Shown one piece after another: positions 1 through 4,672 of a stretch of DNA of 5,257 nt. Position numbers and translations under genes: made by a program. Position 1 is the stretch's first letter. Each line of letters opens with the position of its first letter. The stretch covers positions 1 to 5,257 of the forward strand of contig JAUYDG010000080.1 in assembly GCA_030691925.1 (NCBI GenBank). Direction: 5' to 3'. Below the pieces are notes generated by a model. That model did no database searches and had not been told where the DNA came from. It was given only the letters and a program-made list of their open reading frames with translations. Source of the DNA: Nanobdellota archaeon. Lineage in GTDB: Archaea > Nanobdellota > Nanobdellia > SCGC-AAA011-G17 > VGLX01.

Positions 1-1385
1 GCCTCTGCCAACGGGTGTTCTGAATTTTTTTCTATGCTTGCAGCTATCTGTAAAACTTTTTTCTCAGACGAACTATTCAAGGGCACTATGTTAGTGACTT
101 CAGGCTTGCCTTTCGTAATAGTCCCTGTCTTGTCAAAGATAACGTAATTCAGCTTATGCGCTGTTTCTAATGCTTCACCGCCTTTTATCAAAATCCCGTT
201 CTGCGCGCCTTTTCCAGTCCCGACCATTATAGCTGTAGGTGTAGCCAAGCCCAAAGCGCAAGGGCAAGCTATCACTAATACAGAAACCGCGATTATGAGC
301 CCGAAAGAAAATTCTGATCCCAGAACGAAATACCATACGATAAAAGAAAGGACAGCTATCACTATCACTACGGGGACGAAATAGGAAGAGACGACGTCAG
401 CGAATCTCTGGATAGGCGCCTTAGAGCCTTGAGCATCTTCTATAAGCTTGATAATCCTTGACAAAGTTGTGTTAGCACCTACTTTTGTTGCTTTAAACTT
501 GAAGCTGCCGTGCTTGTTGATTGTAGAGCTTATCACAGTGTCACCTTTTTTCTTCTCGACAGGCATGCTCTCACCGGTTATCATGCTTTCATCAACAGAA
601 GACAGCCCTTCTATGATAATCCCGTCAACAGGTATTTTCTCGCCAGGCCTTACGATTACGATATCGCCTACCTGGACATTGTCGATAGGTATTTTTATCT
701 CCTTCTTATTCCTTATTACAGTAGCCGTTTTAGGGGACAAGCCCATAAGCCTCTTGATAGCCTCAGAAGTTTTCCCCTTTGCAATCGCCTCTAAATACTT
801 TCCTAAGATTACCAGCGTTATCAGGACGGCAGCAGCCTCAAAATACTGATTGCCCATAGGGTCGAAGAGCACAACATAAGCGCTGTAGAAATAAGCCGCG
901 CTAGTGCCCATAGCTATCAAAGTGTCCATGTCAGAAGTCTTGTTCTTCAAAGCGCCCCAAGCGCCCCTGTAAAACTGGGCTCCGATGTAGAACTGTACAG
1001 GCGTTGCTAAGAGCCATAAGAGAAAATTCCTATAGGGTATGCTTCCCTCCATAAAGAACATGCTAATTACCAGTGCAGGTGCAGAAAGCAAAATACCGAT
1101 TATCAGCTTAAGCCTTAAGCTTCTGATCTCTTTCTCCCTCAGCCTTGCTTCCCTGTCCGTGTCTTTCCCTGTAAAAACTTCTGCAACATAGCCTAGGCTT
1201 TTAGCAAGCTCGACAAACTTTTCTTCCTTCACAATACCAGGGTCGAATTCTACCGTTGCTTTTTCCGTGCTGAAGTTGACATTCGCATTTGCCACGCCTG
1301 CTGTTTTCTTCAACGCTTTTTCTATAATGACTGCGCAGCTGGCGCAATGCATTCCTTTTATTGCAAGAGTTGTTTTCTTCACCAT
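1..1385 (-). CDS. copA: Cu(I)-translocating P1B-type ATPase CopA, 3' end cut by window edge
   Basis: This is a copper-exporting P-type ATPase that couples ATP hydrolysis to movement of Cu(I) out of the cytoplasm. Only the first 461 residues are visible. An N-terminal HMA domain carries GMHCASC (Cys14, Cys17). Hydrophobic segments lie near residues 92-111, 120-139, 153-174 and 181-200. The actuator domain contains TGES (270-273). Further helices lie near 335-355 and 362-385, the latter with the CPC metal-binding motif (374-376) typical of Cu(I)/Ag(I) pumps. The phosphorylation motif DKTGT is at 418-422 and the nucleotide-domain His-Pro pair of SEHPL at 457-458. The GDGxNDxPAL hinge and the last two helices lie beyond position 1, so the C-terminal metal ligands cannot be checked. 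The ATG at 1385 is preceded by GAGGGT eight bases away and puts the HMA motif where the family expects it. It is the last visible gene of the copper cluster, 45 bases after the fusion gene. Confidence 0.96.
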   Translation of the reverse strand, partial: MVKKTTLAIKGMHCASCAVIIEKALKKTAGVANANVNFSTEKATVEFDPGIVKEEKFVELAKSLGYVAEVFTGKDTDREARLREKEIRSLRLKLIIGILLSAPALVISMFFMEGSIPYRNFLLWLLATPVQFYIGAQFYRGAWGALKNKTSDMDTLIAMGTSAAYFYSAYVVLFDPMGNQYFEAAAVLITLVILGKYLEAIAKGKTSEAIKRLMGLSPKTATVIRNKKEIKIPIDNVQVGDIVIVRPGEKIPVDGIIIEGLSSVDESMITGESMPVEKKKGDTVISSTINKHGSFKFKATKVGANTTLSRIIKLIEDAQGSKAPIQRFADVVSSYFVPVVIVIAVLSFIVWYFVLGSEFSFGLIIAVSVLVIACPCALGLATPTAIMVGTGKGAQNGILIKGGEALETAHKLNYVIFDKTGTITKGKPEVTNIVPLNSSSEKKVLQIAASIEKNSEHPLAE

Positions 1386-1392
1386 TTTTATT

Positions 1393-1398
1393 ACCCTC
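1393..1398 (-). promoter_or_regulatory. Shine-Dalgarno site of copA
   Basis: On the minus strand GAGGGT ends eight bases before the ATG at 1385, a good match to the archaeal GGAGGTGA consensus. It fixes the start of the ATPase. The 45-base gap (1386-1430) shows no TATA box or T-run terminator, so copA is probably read from the same transcript as the fusion gene upstream. Confidence 0.6.
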
Positions 1399-1430
1399 TT
1401 AAATTATTTAAGACTTATCTAAGCTCCGCA

Positions 1431-3146
1431 TCATCCGCATCCACAGCCTCCTCCACTGCCCCCTCCACAGCTACCTCCTTTAGGGACCTGTACAGAGTCT
1501 AGCTCCTTTTTGATTTCCTGCTGGTTGTTCAAGTCAACATCTTCTTTTACGATGAACGTCCCTTTTAGCATCCCCATCCAGCAGCTCCATGGGATTACAC
1601 CTTCTTCTGTCGGAGTGAATTCTATAACCTGCTCACCTTTCTTGATATCAAAGTTAAGCCCGAGCTTAGGAACCTGGATAGCGTTATTACAGCCAGTTAT
1701 CTGTTTACCGTTAATCACCCATCTTACCGGAACACCTTTCTTCAAAACAAACTTGTTCGGGCTCCAGCCTGATGCAAGGACGTCCATCCTTATCTCCTGG
1801 TAGCCCTCTTTAACTACAACGGCCTGACTTACAGTACCCCCTGCAACCGCGCCTGCTTCAGCTGATGTTAAAAAACTCTTGAAGTCATAGCCTGTTCCTG
1901 TCAGCGATAAGCCGTTGTTCAGCATTATCAAGCCCAATACTATGACTATTACCCCTGAGGCTTTCAATATCTTATGCGTCAAGTTTGACGAGATAAAACT
2001 TGTCAAGTAGCCGAAGCTTAACATCACCGGCAAGGTCCCGAGCGCAAAAATGAACAACAACTTCGCACCTTCAACAAGGCTTCCTGTCCCCGCAGCCATT
2101 ATATATATGGCCTGCAAAGGGCCGCATGCTATCATCAAACCATTAAGCAGCCCTATCATCAAAGGGCTTGAATGCTTCTCAGACTCTTCCCCGACAAACT
2201 TAGCCAAGAAGCCTGGAGCCCTAAGCCTAATCTTCCTCAATGCAGGTATTACATTCAGCATGTTCAGCCCGAAAATTACCAAGAACATGCCTGCTAACAC
2301 TCCTGCAACACCCCTCATGAAAGGTGTGAAAGTTATTATAGAGCCTAACAGCCCAAATGCTGCACCTATCATAGTATAAGACGTCACCTTACCAAGGCCA
2401 TACATCAGATGAGCCTTGTAAGAACTTTTACCATCCTGCGCATACTTGGCAGTGTAAGATACTACGAAACCTCCGCACATGCTTACACAGTGAAATCCTG
2501 TAAGCAAGCCAACTGCAAACAAAAGGCCGTAACTCATGTTCTGGCTTATGCTTGGAAGCTCTATGCCCCCTATTAACTTCAAGAAAAAATAGCCCGCGAT
2601 CAATAACCCTACCACACCTATTGTCCAGCCTATCCATTCATCATTAAAGCCGGACTCATCATTTATGTAGCACTTGTAGCCTTTCTCTTCAATCTTATCA
2701 AATATCCTTTCTAAATCTGTTTTGTTAGAATCAAAAACTATCTTTCCTGATTTAGTCTTATAATCCACTTCACAGCTCTTAACACTTCCTGTTGCTAAAG
2801 CCTGGTCTTTTATTATCTCTTCGCAGCCTGGGCATTTCATCCCTTTTATTTCAAAGCTTACTTCTTCTATCTCTTCTTTGTCTTTAACTTCTTCAACTGC
2901 TGCTTCTCTAACTTCCTCTGGTTTTTTTTCCTCTATTACTGAGCACTTGTAGCCTTTCTCTTCAATCTTGCCAAGTATCTTATTAATGTCTGTCTTCTCA
3001 TCATCAAAAGTTACTTTTCCCTCCTGCGTTGCATAATCTACTTCGCAGCTCTTAACACCTTCCGTTGCTAAAGCTTGTTTATGAATGACCCTTTCACAAC
3101 CCTGGCACATCATGCCCTCGGCCTTAAATCTAATTGCTTCTTCCAT
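1431..3146 (-). CDS. HMA-HMA-DsbD_2/SafE-type membrane protein with C-terminal cupredoxin domain and Gly/Cys tail
   Basis: This 571-residue copper-handling membrane protein has four kinds of parts. Two HMA domains carry GMMCQGC (Cys14/Cys17) and GMKCPGC (Cys105/Cys108), joined by a Glu/Lys-rich linker (about 72-95). One hydrophobic segment at about 170-192 leads into a six-helix domain (about 205-412) of the COG2836/DsbD_2 (TauE/SafE-named) type, with GFHCVSMCGG (Cys220, Cys224) and a NGLMIACGPLQ motif (Cys341). A cupredoxin-like domain (about 443-535) has candidate ligands Cys486 and the SCWMGM motif (Cys522, Met524, Met526). A Gly/Cys tail (557-571) has three cysteines. Seven predicted helices with cytosolic HMA domains would place the cupredoxin and tail outside the cell (inference). 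The family name suggests sulfite export, but the HMA and cupredoxin parts and the flanking chaperone and CopA argue for copper transfer or thiol redox across the membrane. The exact reaction is unknown. The ATG directly follows the TAA of the chaperone gene, so translation is probably coupled. Confidence 0.92.
   Translation of the reverse strand: MEEAIRFKAEGMMCQGCERVIHKQALATEGVKSCEVDYATQEGKVTFDDEKTDINKILGKIEEKGYKCSVIEEKKPEEVREAAVEEVKDKEEIEEVSFEIKGMKCPGCEEIIKDQALATGSVKSCEVDYKTKSGKIVFDSNKTDLERIFDKIEEKGYKCYINDESGFNDEWIGWTIGVVGLLIAGYFFLKLIGGIELPSISQNMSYGLLFAVGLLTGFHCVSMCGGFVVSYTAKYAQDGKSSYKAHLMYGLGKVTSYTMIGAAFGLLGSIITFTPFMRGVAGVLAGMFLVIFGLNMLNVIPALRKIRLRAPGFLAKFVGEESEKHSSPLMIGLLNGLMIACGPLQAIYIMAAGTGSLVEGAKLLFIFALGTLPVMLSFGYLTSFISSNLTHKILKASGVIVIVLGLIMLNNGLSLTGTGYDFKSFLTSAEAGAVAGGTVSQAVVVKEGYQEIRMDVLASGWSPNKFVLKKGVPVRWVINGKQITGCNNAIQVPKLGLNFDIKKGEQVIEFTPTEEGVIPWSCWMGMLKGTFIVKEDVDLNNQQEIKKELDSVQVPKGGSCGGGSGGGCGCG
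2670..3134 (-). repeat. Intragenic tandem duplication of the HMA domain (273-base period)
   Basis: Residues 5-68 and 96-159 of the fusion protein are diverged copies offset by 91 residues, at 2943-3134 and 2670-2861. Shared blocks include QALAT, VKSCEVDY and KIEEKGYKC. At DNA level a 28-base stretch is identical at 2942-2969 and 2669-2696. Both copies have two cysteines besides the CxxC pair (34 and 68; 125 and 159). The intervening linker at about residues 72-95 is charged and not duplicated. Confidence 0.85.
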
Positions 3147-3344
3147 TTACACCACCCTGTAACCTTCTTCCCTTATCACCTGCTTGATCTGGTTGGGGTG
3201 CAGTCTGCCCTCATCAAAAGATATATTCACCTTGCTCCCTTCAAAAGATACTTTTTCAGCGCCTATTCCTTTGAGGCTGTCCTCTATTAATAACTCACAG
3301 CTTTTGCAGTGCATACCGTCAACAACCAATGTAACGTTTTTCAT
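3147..3344 (-). CDS. copZ: CopZ-like single-domain HMA copper chaperone
   Basis: This 65-residue protein is one complete heavy-metal-associated domain with the beta-alpha-beta-beta-alpha-beta pattern. It has the Cu(I)-binding motif GMHCKSC near the N-terminus (Cys13, Cys16) and ends in EEGYRVV, the usual last strand. Length and motif match soluble CopZ/Atx1-type chaperones, which carry Cu(I) in the cytosol to the N-terminal HMA domains of copper ATPases. Here two candidate acceptors follow: the double-HMA fusion protein and CopA. The start at 3344 is supported by AGAGGT eight bases upstream. Its TAA stop touches the ATG of the fusion gene with no spacer, so the two are co-transcribed. A TATA-like box with flanking dyads lies upstream, making this the likely first gene of a regulated copper transcript. 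Specificity for copper rather than another soft metal is inferred from the neighbours. Confidence 0.9.
   Translation of the reverse strand: MKNVTLVVDGMHCKSCELLIEDSLKGIGAEKVSFEGSKVNISFDEGRLHPNQIKQVIREEGYRVV
3150..3157 (-). promoter_or_regulatory. Ribosome-binding site of the fusion gene inside the end of copZ
   Basis: Minus-strand GGGTGGTG, the last codons of the chaperone gene, ends three bases before the ATG at 3146 and resembles the archaeal GGTG core. The close spacing and the TAA-ATG junction suggest re-initiation or coupled translation. Confidence 0.45.
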
Positions 3345-3352
3345 TTTTGAGT

Positions 3353-3358
3353 ACCTCT
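3353..3358 (-). promoter_or_regulatory. Shine-Dalgarno site of copZ
   Basis: Minus-strand AGAGGT lies eight bases before the ATG at 3344. It supports that start and shows the copZ message has a leader, unlike the regulator gene. Confidence 0.6.
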
Positions 3359-3360
3359 CT

Positions 3361-3377
3361 AGTTTCTTCAGGAAACT
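3361..3377 (-). promoter_or_regulatory. Candidate operator dyad over the copZ transcription start
   Basis: AGTTTC, five bases, then GAAACT form a perfect 6-base inverted repeat. It spans the start expected about 25 bases downstream of the TATA-like box at 3393-3400. It shares its AGTTTC/GAAACT half-site with the palindrome at 3409-3422. A looser TTCA-N4-TGAA dyad lies between them at about 3377-3388. A bound regulator here would block transcription initiation. No binding data are available. Confidence 0.4.
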
Positions 3378-3392
3378 TCAGAATTGAAACAG

Positions 3393-3402
3393 CTTATAAG
3401 CC
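3393..3402 (-). promoter_or_regulatory. TATA box of the copZ-fusion-copA operon
   Basis: Minus-strand GGCTTATAAG resembles archaeal box A and lies about 50 bases before the copZ ATG. It predicts a start near 3371 and a leader of about 27 bases holding the AGAGGT ribosome site. It lies just after the regulator gene ends, so the structural genes could be controlled apart from the regulator while still receiving read-through. Confidence 0.55.
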
Positions 3403-3408
3403 GTTGTA

Positions 3409-3422
3409 TGAAACTAGTTTCA
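3409..3422 (-). promoter_or_regulatory. Perfect 14-base palindrome TGAAACTAGTTTCA upstream of the copZ TATA box
   Basis: TGAAACTAGTTTCA reads the same on both strands. It begins with the TGA stop codon of the regulator gene and ends nine bases ahead of the TATA-like core. Position and symmetry suit a dimeric winged-helix protein. The half-site GAAACT recurs at 3361-3377 on the other side of the TATA box. Assignment as an operator is inferred from symmetry and location only. Confidence 0.45.
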
Positions 3423-3929
3423 GTGCTTTAGAACTACTATGTTTGTCATGCCGCGCCTTTTTCTCTCTACAAGGCCTTTGCCTTCTAACTTGTCCAATAC
3501 TCTTGTGACTTTAACTTTAGGCATGCCTGTTTTTTCAACCAGGTCGGACTGGAACATGCTGCCTTCAGAGCCGATTATCTTTTCAAAAACTAACCTTTCA
3601 TCTACGCCCAAGCCTTTCAAAACGTTTTGGTAATTCTCTTTCGTAATCTTTTTTGGCTCAGTTATTTGTGGTTTTATAGTACGAATTTTTGTTACGACTT
3701 TTTCTTCTTTCCCAAAAAAGATTAAGTATATGCCCACTAATATTACGAACACCATTATGCCAATTCCCACGTTGGTTTGGAAGTCTATGGTGCCCCACAT
3801 CGCGCATTCAGGGCCATGTGAGCATGCGCTGTTTACTATCTCTTTCAACGCCTTGTTAAATGAGAAGATTATAAACCCTATTAGGAAAGATATTCCGATA
3901 ATGATTATGCCTATTATCCTATTTCTCAT
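3420..3929 (-). CDS. Membrane-anchored winged-helix transcriptional regulator, candidate copper sensor
   Basis: The 169-residue protein has two membrane helices (about 4-24 and 54-72), a cytosolic linker (about 73-105) and a C-terminal winged-helix DNA-binding domain (about 107-169). The latter has an HTH at about 127-150 (MFQSDLVEKTGMPKVKVTRV) and a basic wing (VERKRRGMTN) at about 154-163. This layout matches archaeal membrane-associated regulators of the COG2512 type. The short loop between the helices, presumably outside the cell, contains ACSHGPECAMW with Cys36, His38, Cys42 and Met44, all possible soft-metal ligands. Lying directly upstream of three copper genes, it is the obvious candidate to control them; sensing of copper is inferred. 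The ATG at 3929 sits about 28 bases after a strong TATA box, so the message is probably leaderless. Its stop codon is part of a palindromic candidate operator. Confidence 0.82.
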   Translation of the reverse strand: MRNRIIGIIIIGISFLIGFIIFSFNKALKEIVNSACSHGPECAMWGTIDFQTNVGIGIMVFVILVGIYLIFFGKEEKVVTKIRTIKPQITEPKKITKENYQNVLKGLGVDERLVFEKIIGSEGSMFQSDLVEKTGMPKVKVTRVLDKLEGKGLVERKRRGMTNIVVLKH

Positions 3930-3952
3930 AGTAAGAACTTTGTAAAAAGGTG

Positions 3953-3962
3953 ATTTATAAGC
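3953..3962 (-). promoter_or_regulatory. TATA box of the regulator gene, implying a leaderless transcript
   Basis: Minus-strand GCTTATAAAT with a purine-rich AAAGG before it is a close match to archaeal BRE plus box A. Its centre is about 28 bases ahead of the ATG at 3929, so transcription should begin at or within a few bases of the start codon. No Shine-Dalgarno site is present, consistent with leaderless translation. The GAAAC dyads found ahead of copZ are absent here. Confidence 0.7.
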
Positions 3963-3970
3963 CTTTGCCT

Positions 3971-4063
3971 TCAGGCTTCCATAGGATACTCTTTTTTTAC
4001 TTCTTGCCCATCCACAGTTATCACCCTGACAAGCTTGCCTTTCCTCTTGGCCATGAGTCTTGC
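3971..4063 (-). pseudogene. Orphan 3' fragment of the gene at 4673-5257
   Basis: These 93 bases encode ARLMAKRKGKLVRV through YPMEA and a TGA stop, matching the last 30 residues of the neighbouring gene with one change (Lys to Gln in VDGQEV). Over 3971-4054 there is one mismatch with 4673-4756 (position 4006). Just beyond come three mismatches in three successive codons (4055, 4058, 4061), all silent. An in-frame TAA at 4064-4066 then ends the frame, and similarity stops. On the other side identity ends exactly at the stop codon. An ATG at 4054 could start a 27-residue peptide, but it has no ribosome site. It is best read as a gene remnant or one arm of a duplicated insertion site. Confidence 0.85.
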
Positions 4064-4193
4064 TTAGCGGCAGCGTCGCAGTGCTAGGCTGACTAACACA
4101 CAGAGGACAACAAACAATCGAAGTTTTGGTTACGCTCCATTATTTATAGCTAAGACTACTGCTGAAAAAATGTTCTATCATGCATCCTAGAAA
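4064..4193. other. Gene-free stretch with a minus-strand TATA-like box and a possible stem-loop
   Basis: The 3930-4249 gap holds the regulator promoter, the gene fragment and this stretch. GCTATAAATA on the minus strand (about 4141-4150) resembles a box A and would direct transcription towards the fragment from about 4120. GCTTAGCG and TGCTAGGC near 4063-4090 can pair with G-U wobbles around a 12-base loop. I could not fold the region into a tRNA, nor find C/D-box motifs or a convincing reading frame. Whether a small RNA is made is undetermined. Confidence 0.25.
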
Positions 4194-4194
4194 G

Positions 4195-4203
4195 CTATAT
4201 AAA
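4195..4203 (+). promoter_or_regulatory. TATA box of the 105-residue gene
   Basis: CTATATAAA matches archaeal box A and predicts a start near 4225, giving a leader of about 25 bases before the ATG at 4250. A weak AAGGAT ribosome site lies at 4238-4243, six bases before the ATG. The gene thus has its own promoter and runs opposite to the copper cluster. Confidence 0.55.
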
Positions 4204-4249
4204 CCATCAAACCGCCAGTTCAGACAGCAAGTAGGATAAGGATGCTAAG

Positions 4250-4567
4250 ATGAAACTCAATGCTATAATAATAGACAGCCTGGACGAAAAGCACCTTGCC
4301 AAGCTGAGTTTGGAATTTGAAGTAGTAGACGGTTCTGTTGAGATGGACGAAGAGAATTTTGAAAGCTACAACCGTTACATGTGCGAAAAGACAACAGAGC
4401 TGGAAAGGCTGACAAAAGGGCAGTATTTCTGCGGCCAAGACGACGGAAAAGATTTCTTCGCTGTAGAAAAGAAGCATTCGCCGCTGCTAAAAGGATTGTT
4501 CAAAGAGTTCGAGATTACAGAGATAGAAAGCCGGGATTACCCTTGGGACCACTGGCCATGCATGTGA
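4250..4567 (+). CDS. Unrecognised 105-residue soluble protein with a Trp/His/Cys/Met C-terminus
   Basis: I do not recognise a family. The protein is acidic, with no signal peptide or membrane segment. It opens with a hydrophobic strand-like stretch (MKLNAIIIDSL) and continues with an acidic helix-prone region (about 31-56). It has Cys45 and Cys61 and ends in DYPWDHWPCM, where His101, Cys104 and Met105 could bind a metal; that is speculation. The coding assignment rests on a box A promoter at the right distance, a weak ribosome site, an open frame well over chance for this length, and a clean TGA stop. It is the only gene between the two 84-base direct repeats and is transcribed away from the copper genes, converging on the gene at 4673. 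If the repeats mark an insertion, this gene is the cargo. Confidence 0.7.
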   Translation: MKLNAIIIDSLDEKHLAKLSLEFEVVDGSVEMDEENFESYNRYMCEKTTELERLTKGQYFCGQDDGKDFFAVEKKHSPLLKGLFKEFEITEIESRDYPWDHWPCM

Positions 4568-4622
4568 TTTCATATTTCTGGCACGCATACCCTTAACAAA
4601 ACAACATTAGAACCTAACCTGG

Positions 4623-4650
4623 AAAAGACAGTCACGGTATACCCCAAAAA
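4623..4650 (-). terminator. Possible T-rich terminator for the gene at 4673-5257
   Basis: On the minus strand, about 25-50 bases after the TGA stop, come a run of five T (4646-4650) and a run of four T (4623-4626). Archaeal termination often needs only short oligo-T tracts, but these are weak and there is no stem. The rest of 4568-4672, between the convergent genes, shows nothing else I can identify. Confidence 0.2.
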
Positions 4651-4672
4651 CATAATATTTTGCTACTTACTG

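Noticed and set aside
448..849. Plus-strand open frames opposite the CopA gene
   Set aside because: They lie antisense to an unbroken ATPase frame with all family motifs and have no promoter or ribosome site of their own.
2050..2637. Open frames on both strands within the fusion gene
   Set aside because: They overlap the membrane domain of the fusion protein in other frames and resemble no protein I know.
4093..4140. 15-codon minus-strand frame beginning at the ATG at 4140
   Set aside because: Its start is too close to the TATA-like box at 4141-4150 to be included in a transcript from it.
4055..4140. tRNA gene
   Set aside because: Some segments recall a D arm, but no acceptor stem, anticodon stem or T-arm could be paired on either strand.
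4220..4477. Minus-strand frame of 85 codons with hydrophobic content
   Set aside because: It is antisense to the 105-residue gene, which has a correctly placed TATA box and ribosome site; this frame has neither.
4637..4644. 8-base palindrome GGTATACC between convergent genes
   Set aside because: It is short, has no partner site, and is not near a start or a T-run in a way that suggests function.
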